Below are positions 25,976 through 34,596 of a DNA stretch of 64,000 nucleotides, one piece after another (position 1 is the first letter of the stretch; every line of letters starts with the position of its first letter). The DNA lies in assembly GCF_900116435.1 (NCBI RefSeq), contig NZ_FPAZ01000014.1:81280-145279 (forward strand). Reading direction: 5' to 3'. The notes below the pieces were generated by a model, which was not told the DNA's origin, ran no database searches, and saw only the letters and a list, made by a program, of their open reading frames with translations. Origin of the DNA: Pseudoalteromonas lipolytica (lineage in GTDB: Bacteria; Pseudomonadota; Gammaproteobacteria; Enterobacterales; Alteromonadaceae). The position numbers and the translations under genes were made by a program.

Positions 25976-28900
25976 ATGAAATTAAATAAATTAGCCATGG
26001 TCATAGCCTGCTCTTTGGCTGTGACAGGTTGTGGCAAAGAAGAGGGTACTAAGCTTAACTCGTCTCTTGCAGTTACCGAACCCCAAAGCGCAAAACCGAC
26101 TGTAAGCAGCAGTGTTGAATACACTGAATCAGGAAGCGTAATGGTTACTAATGTCAGTGTACATGACCCTTCTGTCGTTAAAGTTGACGACACTTATTAT
26201 ATTTTTGGTTCACACCTTGCTGCCGCTAAATCAACTGATCTCTTGAACTGGGAAATGATTTCTAGCCTTTCAGCTAACGCAGCCGTTAATGAAAGCCCCC
26301 TATTTGATTACAACTACACAGGTGAAATTGCCGAGGGTATTGAATGGACAGATGGCTTTACTGGCAACTGGGCTGCTGATGTTATTAAAGCCCCAAATGG
26401 CAAGTTTTGGTTTTACTATAACCACTGTGCACAAGATAACCCAGATACACCGGATGTTGTTGATGAAGTGTGTTGGAACCGCTCTTACCTTGGTTTAGCT
26501 GAAGCTGATAACATTGAAGGCCCCTATAAAAATAAAGGCATTTTCTTACGCAGTGGCTACCGCAATGAGGCGGAATTTACAGCCTACCCACTCGATAACG
26601 GCCAAACAACATGGAATGGCGCCGTTGATCCAAACGCCATTGACCCTGCAGCATTCTATGATGCAAACGGCAAGCTTTGGATGGTTTACGGCTCTTACTC
26701 CGGCGGTATTTTCGTTTTAGCAATGGACGAAGAGACCGGTATGCCAGAAGCCGGTCAAGGATACGGTAAAAAACTAGTCGGTGGTGACTTCCGTGCGATA
26801 GAAGGCGCCTTTGCAATGTATAGCCCAGAGAGCGAGTACTATTACCTGTTCTTCTCAGTTGCTGGATTTGACTTAAACGGAGGCTATAACATTCGTGTTG
26901 CTCGCTCAAAAACACCTGATGGTCCATACCTAGATAACGCGGGTAATGACATTGCAGCAATAGGGGGCCTAGAAATTGGTGAAAAACTAATGGGCGGCTT
27001 TGAGTACACCCAAGAACTTGGCGAAACAGCACCTGCTTGGGGCTATCAATCACCGGGGCATAACTCGGCTTACTACGATGAAGCAACAGGTCGTCATTTA
27101 TTAGTAACACACACCCGTTTTCCACAAACATCAACTGAGTTCCCTAACAATACTGAAGCACACCAAGTTCGTGTGCATGAAATGTTTATTAACTCATTAG
27201 GTTGGCCGATGGCTTCACCACAACGTTATGTGCCGCTTGAGGGCGACAACATGGTAATTGCTGATGAGCTTTACGGTTACTACAAATTTATCAATCACGG
27301 CACTGATGTAAACACTGATGCTATTCGTTCAATGCATATTGCATTAAACCAAGATCACTCAGTAACAGGTGACGATCCCGGTATCTGGTACATGATTGAT
27401 GACTCTAATATTAAACTAGAGCTTGATTCTGGTACTTACTTCGGCGTGGCTAAATGGCAATGGGATGACGCCACCAAAGCGATGGCCGTCACTGTATCGG
27501 CAACATCAAGCGAAGGCGCTACCATTTGGGCAAGTAAACGTGATGAAATTACGGATACTGCAAACGTGCTGGGCACTGTTCAAGAAGCACTTGATATAAA
27601 AACTGAATTATCAATTGCAGACGAAGGCTATTCATTACCAACTAAAGGTAAAGATGGTGCAGCGATTAACTGGCAAAGTAGTGATGAATACTACATCACC
27701 AGCGAAGGCTCTGTGTTTATCCCTACGCCAGACCGTGGTGATAAATCCGTTACTTTAACGGCTAATATCTCTTTAAATGGCGAGAGCACCACCAAGACAT
27801 TTAATGTAAACCTTGAAGCGCGTCCAGAATTTAAAAATGCGATTGCACACTACAAATTCGAAGAATCACTAAGCGATGGTTTAGGCAATCTAGGTGATGC
27901 AGGGGTGACAGACAACAATCTATTAAATGTGGGTGCAGGCACAGCCGCTTTCGCTGAAGGTCAAACAGGTAAAGCGTTTAACTTTGATGGTGCAACGGGT
28001 GTTCGTTTACCTGATGACTTAGTGACAGGCGATGAGTACACAATCTCATATTGGTTTAAACCGACTGTGTTGACCGACTTCACGCCAACATTTTTTGCTG
28101 CATCATCAGATGCGCGTTGGATGAGCTTGATTCCGGGTAGCACGCACTTTACAACAACACCAATGCTGTGGAGCCGTTACCTTGCTGAAGATGGCACAGA
28201 AATGTGGAACCAAATCATTTCTGGTTCTCCTGCGGTAATGGACTGGAATCACATTGCAATTACGTATGCTAACGGGACTACTACGCTTTATCGAGATGGT
28301 ATCCGAGCAGGGTCAATGCCACGTCCGGATTTCTTCAGCACGCAAACAGGCAATTTTGCTCTCGGTGTGAACTACGGGTGGGATTTACCTTTCCAAGGTC
28401 AAATTGACGAATTTATCGTGTATGACTACGCCTTAAACAGCTTAGACATCAATGGTGCAGCAATCAACAACCTAACAGATCCGACTAAGTTCGAAAGTTT
28501 CATCACTGATGCGCTTGATTTAGGTGATGTATCTGCAGTACGTGAAAGCTTCGAGTTACCACGTGTCGGTCCATTTGTGTCAGGTATTAGCTGGACGTCA
28601 AACAACGAAGAGTATTTAAAACCAGTTAACGGCACGGTTGTTGTGACTCAACCAAGTGCCTCTGCTGGCGACCAAGTTGTAACATTAACTGCAACTATTA
28701 AGTACAAAGACTTTACTGATACTAAGTCATTCGATGTGACCTTAAAATCACTTGCACCAGCTGAATACAGCTTCGAAGGTGACTTAAGTGCGCTTAATGG
28801 TGCGTACGCAACAGCTAAACCAACAGGTGGGTTAATCAATAATACTGGCGGTAATGTTACATACGTTGACGGTATCATTGGTCAAGCCGTATTCCTTGAC

Positions 28901-29398
28901 GGGTCAGGTGTCCGCTTACCAGATAACCTTATTACAACCAATGATTACTCTGTGTCTATGTGGTTAAAACCAGAAAGCTTTTCAGATTACACAACCGCAT
29001 TCTTTGCAGGTGCAAATGCAGACACTTGGTTGAGTTATGTGCCTTCGATGGCTGGCTCAAGTCTAACTCGTTTGTGGGCAAATAATGGCGCATTCTTTGA
29101 TAATGCAGAGCTAGATAGCCGTATTCCTCTCAAAGAGTGGACACATATTGCCTTCACGGTTGATGGCACCAACGGCGATACGATAAAAATGTACGTCAAT
29201 GGTGAACTTCAGCTAGAAGCAGGCGGTTTCCCTCGCGTGTTCACTGTACCTGGTGAAACCAATGAATTTGCCTTGGGTGTTAACTACTGGGATACCCCTT
29301 ATAACGGGGCTATTGATGAACTGAAAATTTTCAACGGTGCGATTAGTGCTGAAGAAATAAAAGCACTCTTTGACGCAGCTTCTGCACAAGAAGAGTAA
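25976..29398 (+). CDS. Multidomain GH43 endo-arabinanase lipoprotein with LamG domains
   Basis: A 1140-residue surface lipoprotein (lipobox SLAVTGC). Domains in order: GH43 propeller (about residues 55-420; Asp in VHDPSVV near 62, Asp in AIDPAAF near 222, Glu in AIEGAFAMY near 276); the C-terminal beta-domain of extracellular endo-arabinanases (about 427-522); and then two tandem units, each an atrophied bacterial Ig domain followed by a LamG jellyroll (about 528-825 and 835-1135). The jellyrolls share SGVRLPDNL- and FALGVNY-type motifs and probably bind glycan. AGAGGA supports the start at 25976 rather than 25946. Confidence 0.9.
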   Translation: MKLNKLAMVIACSLAVTGCGKEEGTKLNSSLAVTEPQSAKPTVSSSVEYTESGSVMVTNVSVHDPSVVKVDDTYYIFGSHLAAAKSTDLLNWEMISSLSANAAVNESPLFDYNYTGEIAEGIEWTDGFTGNWAADVIKAPNGKFWFYYNHCAQDNPDTPDVVDEVCWNRSYLGLAEADNIEGPYKNKGIFLRSGYRNEAEFTAYPLDNGQTTWNGAVDPNAIDPAAFYDANGKLWMVYGSYSGGIFVLAMDEETGMPEAGQGYGKKLVGGDFRAIEGAFAMYSPESEYYYLFFSVAGFDLNGGYNIRVARSKTPDGPYLDNAGNDIAAIGGLEIGEKLMGGFEYTQELGETAPAWGYQSPGHNSAYYDEATGRHLLVTHTRFPQTSTEFPNNTEAHQVRVHEMFINSLGWPMASPQRYVPLEGDNMVIADELYGYYKFINHGTDVNTDAIRSMHIALNQDHSVTGDDPGIWYMIDDSNIKLELDSGTYFGVAKWQWDDATKAMAVTVSATSSEGATIWASKRDEITDTANVLGTVQEALDIKTELSIADEGYSLPTKGKDGAAINWQSSDEYYITSEGSVFIPTPDRGDKSVTLTANISLNGESTTKTFNVNLEARPEFKNAIAHYKFEESLSDGLGNLGDAGVTDNNLLNVGAGTAAFAEGQTGKAFNFDGATGVRLPDDLVTGDEYTISYWFKPTVLTDFTPTFFAASSDARWMSLIPGSTHFTTTPMLWSRYLAEDGTEMWNQIISGSPAVMDWNHIAITYANGTTTLYRDGIRAGSMPRPDFFSTQTGNFALGVNYGWDLPFQGQIDEFIVYDYALNSLDINGAAINNLTDPTKFESFITDALDLGDVSAVRESFELPRVGPFVSGISWTSNNEEYLKPVNGTVVVTQPSASAGDQVVTLTATIKYKDFTDTKSFDVTLKSLAPAEYSFEGDLSALNGAYATAKPTGGLINNTGGNVTYVDGIIGQAVFLDGSGVRLPDNLITTNDYSVSMWLKPESFSDYTTAFFAGANADTWLSYVPSMAGSSLTRLWANNGAFFDNAELDSRIPLKEWTHIAFTVDGTNGDTIKMYVNGELQLEAGGFPRVFTVPGETNEFALGVNYWDTPYNGAIDELKIFNGAISAEEIKALFDAASAQEE

Positions 29399-29403
29399 TA
29401 AGT

Positions 29404-29423
29404 AAGGTGAGCTGTCTCACCTT
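29404..29423 (+). terminator. First hairpin after the endo-arabinanase
   Basis: AAGGTGAG and CTCACCTT with loop CTGT, five bases after the stop; the following bases CCTTATT are a weak T-run. Confidence 0.6.
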
Positions 29424-29439
29424 CCTTATTCGTTGTCGT

Positions 29440-29467
29440 AAAAAGCCAGACTCTGTCTGGCTTTTTT
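29440..29467. terminator. Second, strong terminator after the endo-arabinanase
   Basis: AGCCAGAC-TCT-GTCTGGCT preceded by five A and followed by TTTTTT; usable on both strands. Confidence 0.9.
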
Positions 29468-29479
29468 ATGCACACATGA

Positions 29480-29800
29480 AGCTGGGCAAAGTTACAAACA
29501 CAATATGGTAATGCGCCTGTATACCTGTACTACTTCGATCATCACCCTGCCCGAAAGAGTGGTGCAAAAGATGAAGGTCACGGCTCTGCTCACGGTCATG
29601 AAATTGCGTACGTGTTTAAAAACTTGAATAAGTCAGATCCCAATATCACACCAAACGACTTAAAAATGTCAGAGGTTATGGCAACGTATTGGACTAACTT
29701 CGCTAAAAACGGGAATCCCAATCATGACGCACTACCAAACTGGCCAGCTTTTGATGATGAAAAGCCGAGTACCATGTACTTCCAACAACAGCCAAAGTAA
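29480..29800 (+). pseudogene. 5'-truncated type-B carboxylesterase remnant
   Basis: Directly after an in-frame TGA (29477), the frame reads SWAKLQTQYGNAPVYLYYFD, then HGHEIAYVFKNL, MSEVMATYWTNFAKNGNPN and LPNWPAFDDEKPSTMYF, ending at a TAA. These are the well-known C-terminal motifs of type-B carboxylesterases, including the HG(S)EI-YVF region that holds the catalytic His. The oxyanion hole and nucleophile Ser, normally some 350 residues upstream, are missing; homology stops at the preceding terminator. It is therefore a deletion remnant, about 107 codons of a roughly 500-codon gene. No start signal is seen. Confidence 0.85.
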
Positions 29801-29813
29801 CTAGTGAGCAGTT

Positions 29814-30494
29814 TTACTCACTTTTCCAAAACTGCCACCACTTTTTGTTACTCGCGGTATCTGCTTTACTCAACGCTGAGCTTGCTGTTTCATGGGGATA
29901 CCTTATACGATAAGACGGATCACTAAAGGCAGGGTTCAGTGCCGTTGAGTTATTCATTCGATCATAGTCATCTAAGTGGGGATTAGAATAAAACTCTTCG
30001 ACTGGATACGGTAAATAAGCCTCGTCATACCCTGAATATTCAAAAATAAAACGTTTCGCTTTTTCATTTCTAAGGAATGCATTCCGAAACAAATGCCATT
30101 CAGCATCATCAATATTCATATAAAAATATTCACTCGCATCCAGAATGAGATACTCGTACTCTAGCTCATCAAAAAGCGCGATTGTCTTATCTAAATACCC
30201 TATCGCTATTTCAGGCTCTTGAAATAATTCAGTAAAAAACCGATGTGAGTTTTCTATATTTTCTTTCGCTTTTTTGACCGTCGTACACGGTAAAGAGATC
30301 GTATCGTAGTGTAAATTACCCTCTCCATCCATGTATTCAATTTTAGACTCGATGAAATCATCTTCATTGAAAAACATTAACCAGACTATTGGTATTTGAT
30401 AACCTGCTTCAGCTAACTCAATGTACTGACCACCTTCACTTTGCAGCTGATGCACACTTGAAATTGGTTTACTTGAATTAATTAAATAAGACAT
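29814..30494 (-). CDS. Uncharacterised 226-residue cytoplasmic protein
   Basis: I do not recognise the family. The protein has no signal peptide or membrane segment, is acidic and rich in Tyr and Asp/Glu, and has motifs PIVWLMFFNEDDF, YEYLILDASEYFYM and FIFEYSGYDEAYLPYPVEEFY. It ends in a Ser-rich tail and WWQFWKSE. The ATG at 30494 has an AGGAGT-like site. A perfect 12-base palindrome, GTATAATTATAC, lies 49-60 bases upstream and resembles the arabinose-locus operator. The reading frame is coherent over its whole length, so a real gene is likely. Regulatory or immunity-type roles are possible but unsupported. Confidence 0.65.
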   Translation of the reverse strand: MSYLINSSKPISSVHQLQSEGGQYIELAEAGYQIPIVWLMFFNEDDFIESKIEYMDGEGNLHYDTISLPCTTVKKAKENIENSHRFFTELFQEPEIAIGYLDKTIALFDELEYEYLILDASEYFYMNIDDAEWHLFRNAFLRNEKAKRFIFEYSGYDEAYLPYPVEEFYSNPHLDDYDRMNNSTALNPAFSDPSYRIRYPHETASSALSKADTASNKKWWQFWKSE

Positions 30495-30542
30495 TTACAA
30501 CTCCTACTCCCTGAGAAAGCAACCAGCGCATTCCCTTAAACT

Positions 30543-30554
30543 GTATAATTATAC
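30543..30554 (-). promoter_or_regulatory. Perfect palindrome upstream of the 226-residue gene
   Basis: GTATAATTATAC is self-complementary over 12 bases and fits GTATNATNATAC, the pattern shared by candidate operators in this locus. Short AT palindromes are not rare, so confidence is modest. Confidence 0.4.
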
Positions 30555-30576
30555 CTTCACGTTATATTAACAGGAA

Positions 30577-30610
30577 CAAAAAAAGCCACTCATAAATGAA
30601 GTGGCTTTGG
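30577..30610 (-). terminator. Terminator of the GH43-ricin gene
   Basis: On the minus strand, AAAGCCACT, loop, AGTGGCTTT then TTTTTG; it lies 26 bases after the stop codon. Confidence 0.9.
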
Positions 30611-30635
30611 TTTGAGTCGATTTTTTACTTATGAC

Positions 30636-32585
30636 TTAATGTGGTTCACGCAGGTGGAACACTTGGCACTTGTTACCTAAGTCGGGTTGTTGTGCAAAGT
30701 TAGTGTTTTCAGCCAAGCCACAGTTACTTAAGCCTAATGCTTGTTTTGTATAACGGTTGATAAGCATGATGCCACCGCCTTCAACTGGGGCAATGCGCCA
30801 CTGTGCTGTTTTCGCGGCACACGAAGCCATTTCTACATTGGCACCCGGCACGAGTGCATTATCGGCTACTGCAGCACAGAACTCGCTGTCAGCGCTTTGT
30901 TTAAGGCTTACATAACCCGTATCTGTTGGTGTGAAGAACCATTGCTGTGCGTCTTTATGCGTATAAGCGTGTTGCTCAACATTAGTACCTGCTTTAACTT
31001 TACCAGCTACGCTCAACGCTTTACCACTTTGTTGGCTTAATACCACAACACTGCCCATAGGGCGTAATTGCCAGTCGCCACACGCTGTTGTGTCGCTTTG
31101 CTGTAACACCGCTTGATTTTGCGCTGCCGAACACCCTGCAACCGCTAAAGGTTTGTCTGTGTAACGGTTAGTAATAGACACATTACCGTCTGTGCTTGGA
31201 GCTACTTTCCATTGCTGGCAGAAGTTATTGCGCCATGCCGCAGATTGTACTTTAGCGTTGTCAGCATCGTTACAGCTTTCAAGTTCAAGGAACTTGCTGT
31301 CTTCGCGGTTGGCTAAACGAACAAAACCGTCTGTTGTTGCATCAATAACCCACTGACCATTGGTGCTTGCACACTGGCGCTGCACTGCGCGCGCATCTTG
31401 CGGGTCTGCAGCGATGTCTAAACATAGGCCACTTGTGGCATTCACTAATTGGTAGCGTTGACCTTGTACACGTGTTACCAGCGGGCCATATTCACCTGAT
31501 GGTGGGGCGACTTCAACACCCGGCGTTAATGGTTTACCAAAGTTTGGTGTTCCATCGTTGTTCCAAGTGAATTTTTGCGCACGTAAAGAACGCGTTGCGC
31601 TACAACCGTGCTCTACTGAATCATTACCATGGTAAACCAGCCAATCTTCAGTGCCATCTGGCGACGTGAAGAAACCATTATGACCTGGGCCAAATACGTC
31701 TTCTGTGCGCTCAAATACCGGCTTGTCGTATTTTTTCCAACTACTGGCTTTAAGTGGATCATCACCTACAAGCTCAAGCATACCCAGCTTGTAGTCAGGG
31801 GTATTACAGAAGCTTGCTGAGTACGTCATAAACGTACGCCCATTGTGCTGTATAATTTCAGCGCCTTCCGTTACTTTACGACCACTAATTTCCCAGTCTA
31901 GCTCAGGACGCGTGATCACCGTATGTGGAGAGTTCTTTTTCAGTGTCCATGGGTTTTCCATTTCAGCAATAATGTTTAACTGTTGATCGCCCTGCCACTG
32001 TGAGTAAATCACATACAGTTTATCGTTGTATGTAAGGTAGTTACCGTCGATATTCCATACGTTTGGCATTAATGCCCCTTTGTATTCGTATGGACCCATA
32101 GGGTCATCACCGGCACTTTCTAAAACATTTAAGTGTTGGTTATCTAGCGTGCCATCGGTACCGGCTGTGTACATCATGTACCAACGATAGCCATTTGGCC
32201 CTTTTAAGCGATGGAATTCAAACGCCCAGAAGTTACAACAACGTTCAGGGTTTGAATCAGACCACACATTGACAGGTGTTGCATCTGCAAGACCAGCAAG
32301 CGTGGGCGATTTTCGCATCACTAATTCAGAAGTCCATGTTGTTGTGGTTAAGTAATAGTTACCATCCCAATACTCAAGCCATGGATCGGCGCCATTAGGA
32401 AACAGCGGATTGGTAAATATGCCATTATCTTGAATGGGCGCTTTTTCTGTGGCTGCTACATCAGTTTTTTTAGCGGTGTTGTCTTCAGCCGTTGTCTGAC
32501 AGCCAGTCAGCGCGCCAAACGACAAGGCAAATAGGCTGGCTAAACCGGCCTTTTGCATTGCGCTTTTAAGCTTTGTTGTTTTCAC
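30636..32585 (-). CDS. GH43 alpha-L-arabinofuranosidase with ricin-type lectin region, lipoprotein
   Basis: A 649-residue lipoprotein (lipobox GALTGC). The GH43 propeller covers about residues 50-365, with the catalytic Asp in NGADPWLEYW, a second Asp in VWNIDGNYL and Glu in KVTEGAEII; FGPGHNGFF is also typical. Residues about 373-649 form two ricin-like beta-trefoil units (repeated Q-W and C-pairs, for example SGLCLDIAADPQ, CQQWKVAP, GDWQLRP, DAQQWFFTP, TAQWRIAP), probably glycan-binding CBM13. The secreted epimerase gene lies 12 bases upstream on the same strand, so the two are co-transcribed. Confidence 0.9.
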   Translation of the reverse strand: MKTTKLKSAMQKAGLASLFALSFGALTGCQTTAEDNTAKKTDVAATEKAPIQDNGIFTNPLFPNGADPWLEYWDGNYYLTTTTWTSELVMRKSPTLAGLADATPVNVWSDSNPERCCNFWAFEFHRLKGPNGYRWYMMYTAGTDGTLDNQHLNVLESAGDDPMGPYEYKGALMPNVWNIDGNYLTYNDKLYVIYSQWQGDQQLNIIAEMENPWTLKKNSPHTVITRPELDWEISGRKVTEGAEIIQHNGRTFMTYSASFCNTPDYKLGMLELVGDDPLKASSWKKYDKPVFERTEDVFGPGHNGFFTSPDGTEDWLVYHGNDSVEHGCSATRSLRAQKFTWNNDGTPNFGKPLTPGVEVAPPSGEYGPLVTRVQGQRYQLVNATSGLCLDIAADPQDARAVQRQCASTNGQWVIDATTDGFVRLANREDSKFLELESCNDADNAKVQSAAWRNNFCQQWKVAPSTDGNVSITNRYTDKPLAVAGCSAAQNQAVLQQSDTTACGDWQLRPMGSVVVLSQQSGKALSVAGKVKAGTNVEQHAYTHKDAQQWFFTPTDTGYVSLKQSADSEFCAAVADNALVPGANVEMASCAAKTAQWRIAPVEGGGIMLINRYTKQALGLSNCGLAENTNFAQQPDLGNKCQVFHLREPH

Positions 32586-32597
32586 GTTTGTGTTCCT

Positions 32598-33809
32598 TTA
32601 TTTTGTACCAAATTCGTACACGATGCGTGTTGAGTACACGTCACCCGGTAATAATGTTGTGCTTGGGAACGTTGGCTGATTGGGTGCATCAGGGAAGTGT
32701 TGTGGCTCTAAACAAAAACCACTTCTGAAGTTATGCACTAAGCCAGACGCTTGCTTGCTACTACCGTCTAAGAAGTTACCTGAATAAAACTGTACGGCAG
32801 GCTCTTCGGTGTAAACGGTTAATGTACGACCTGAGTTTGCTTCGTAAACCGTTGCCGCTTCTACAAGCTCTTTGCTTGGTGTGTCTTTTAGTACAAAGTT
32901 ATGGTCGTAGCCTTTACCAAGCTGAAGCTGTTCATTGCTTACTTTTATATCTTGACCAATTGCTTTAGCAGTACGGAAGTCAAACGGTGTGCCTGCTACA
33001 TCCATTAACTCTCCCGTTGGGATTAAGCCACCATCTACAGGCGTAATCGCTTTGGCGTTAATTTGCATTTGGTGATCAAGAATGTCGCCTTTACCCGCTA
33101 AGTTAAAGTAGCTGTGCTGCGTCATATTGATAATGGTAGGCTTGTTCGTTGTAGCAATAAACTGCATGTCTAGCGTGTTGTTATTGGTTAACGTGTAAGT
33201 CACTTCAGTGGTTACTTCACCTGGGTATCCTTGGTCACCATCGGGGCTAACAAGGCTTAGGGTCACGCCTGCACTGTTTTGCGTAGTGAACGGTGTCATG
33301 TTCCATACTTTTTTGTCGAAACCTTGCACACCCCCGTGTAAATGATTGTCGCCGTCGTTAGTGGCAAGCTGATATTCGGTGCCATTTAACGTGAATTTAC
33401 CGTTCGCAATACGGTTACCAAAACGACCAATAATAGCGCCAAAGTAAGTCGTTGCTTTTGTGTAAGCGTCTAGGTTATCTAAACCCAGTACAATATTACC
33501 CATTTCGCCTTTTGCATCTGGCGTTTCAATACGCGTGATAATGCCGCCGTAGTTAATCACATCAACGCTAATACCATTGCTGTTAGTCAACGTTACTTGA
33601 TTAACTGGCGTTTGATCAGCAAGCACGCCGTAAGCCGTCATAGATGCTGAAGGGGAAGTTGTCATATTGTCTCCTTGATGAGCACACGCTGGTGTAAGGG
33701 CAATCCCACATGTCACCAACAATGCATAAAGCCCGCGCGACTTTTTCGTGTTCGAACCGGCTGTTTGATGAGTTGTTTTTAAACCTTGGAAAACACATTG
33801 CAATGACAT
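32598..33809 (-). CDS. Exported aldose 1-epimerase (GalM-like mutarotase)
   Basis: A 403-residue enzyme interconverting alpha and beta anomers of free aldoses. An N-terminal hydrophobic segment followed by IALTPACAHQG suggests a lipoprotein or cleaved signal, so it acts in the periplasm or at the surface. Galactose-mutarotase motifs: VINYGGIITRIETPD, GRFGNRIANGKF, DNHLHGGVQGFDKKVW, the catalytic His in NMTQHSYFNLAG and the catalytic Glu in FCLEPQHFPDAPN. AAAAAAGG precedes the ATG. It heads a two-gene operon with the GH43-ricin enzyme. Confidence 0.9.
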   Translation of the reverse strand: MSLQCVFQGLKTTHQTAGSNTKKSRGLYALLVTCGIALTPACAHQGDNMTTSPSASMTAYGVLADQTPVNQVTLTNSNGISVDVINYGGIITRIETPDAKGEMGNIVLGLDNLDAYTKATTYFGAIIGRFGNRIANGKFTLNGTEYQLATNDGDNHLHGGVQGFDKKVWNMTPFTTQNSAGVTLSLVSPDGDQGYPGEVTTEVTYTLTNNNTLDMQFIATTNKPTIINMTQHSYFNLAGKGDILDHQMQINAKAITPVDGGLIPTGELMDVAGTPFDFRTAKAIGQDIKVSNEQLQLGKGYDHNFVLKDTPSKELVEAATVYEANSGRTLTVYTEEPAVQFYSGNFLDGSSKQASGLVHNFRSGFCLEPQHFPDAPNQPTFPSTTLLPGDVYSTRIVYEFGTK

Positions 33810-33828
33810 ATGAATAACCTTTTTTTAA

Positions 33829-33853
33829 TTGTATTTATAGTTTTATAATACAA
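33829..33853 (-). promoter_or_regulatory. Candidate GntR operator upstream of the epimerase/GH43 operon
   Basis: TTGTAT (33829-33834) and ATACAA (33848-33853) are perfect inverted ends; the extended arms TTGTATTTATA and TATAATACAA nearly match. It lies 20-44 bases before the start codon, a good position for repression. Confidence 0.5.
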
Positions 33854-33880
33854 ATAAGGGGTTCATTGCAAATTTAATCG

Positions 33881-34465
33881 CTAAAATTGGATTTTGCCGT
33901 CTTTTACCATAATGCAGTCCATGCCCGCACTTTTTGCTGCTTGATAGCCAATTTGTGTATCTTCAAACACCACGCATTTACTGGGCTCAACACCTAATTG
34001 CTCAGCCACTTTTAAAAACGTTTCTGGGTCTGGCTTACCTTTACTCACATCACTTGCGGTAACTAAGGCGCCTATTTTATTAATTAAATTAGTATCTGTT
34101 AGGTGATCAATTGCATGCTCGCGGTCAGCCCCTGTACCCACTCCCATTGGCAGTACGCCATGGTATTTTTCAAGTACAGCGACGGTTTCGTCAATTACCA
34201 ATGGATGGTGCTGTAAATCAACCCAAAATTGGTGCTTGTCTTTAGCAACAACGAGAGGGTCGTGATCTAAACCAAATTTTTCATTGAGCATTTCAATGGT
34301 TTTAACGGTCGGTATGCCACCCAAGCTATACATGTAGTCGTAATCGAACGGATAACCATACGCTTCACAGGCTTTCTGCCATGCTTGCAAATGACTGCCC
34401 ATTGAGTCAATTAAGGTGCCGTCCATATCAAAAATAATGCCTTGGTAGGCGCTTAAGTCGATCAT
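33881..34465 (-). CDS. HAD-family sugar-phosphate phosphatase (YqaB / beta-PGM-like)
   Basis: A 194-residue hydrolase. Motif I DMDGTLIDS carries Asp13 (nucleophile) and Asp15; motif II lies in MGVGTGADREHA, the motif III Lys in SKGKPDPETFLK, and motif IV in VVFEDTQIGYQAAKSAGM. The sequence resembles E. coli YqaB (fructose-1-phosphatase). It follows araA on the same strand after a 131-base structured gap, so it may be the fourth gene of the araBDA unit and could remove misphosphorylated pentoses. The substrate is not certain. Confidence 0.85.
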   Translation of the reverse strand: MIDLSAYQGIIFDMDGTLIDSMGSHLQAWQKACEAYGYPFDYDYMYSLGGIPTVKTIEMLNEKFGLDHDPLVVAKDKHQFWVDLQHHPLVIDETVAVLEKYHGVLPMGVGTGADREHAIDHLTDTNLINKIGALVTASDVSKGKPDPETFLKVAEQLGVEPSKCVVFEDTQIGYQAAKSAGMDCIMVKDGKIQF

Positions 34466-34499
34466 ATCTACTCCTAAAAAGTGTTACTTCACAATAGCA

Positions 34500-34596
34500 T
34501 AAGCCAGCGAGGAGCGAGGCTCATCACTGGCTTAATCGACAACAAAATTTGACTGAACATGCTAAAAGCATGCCCTAGTACTTTATGTACTCGTTT
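34500..34596 (-). other. Hairpin-rich gap between araA and the HAD gene
   Basis: On the minus strand three stems follow the araA stop: GAGTAC/GTACT, CATGCT-TT-AGCATG, and AAGCCAG...CTGGCTT (34501-34533 region). None ends in a long T-run. They may protect the araBDA message or set lower expression of the HAD gene. Confidence 0.4.

Noticed and set aside
26577..27134. Long minus-strand frame (185 codons) inside the endo-arabinanase gene
   Set aside because: It is an antisense shadow of the conserved GH43 domain; Arg/Leu/Ser-rich with no recognisable domain.
29480..29800. Functional small carboxylesterase-like protein starting at the internal ATG 29612
   Set aside because: The frame's homology extends upstream of that ATG to 29480, showing a truncated larger gene, and the catalytic Ser region is missing.
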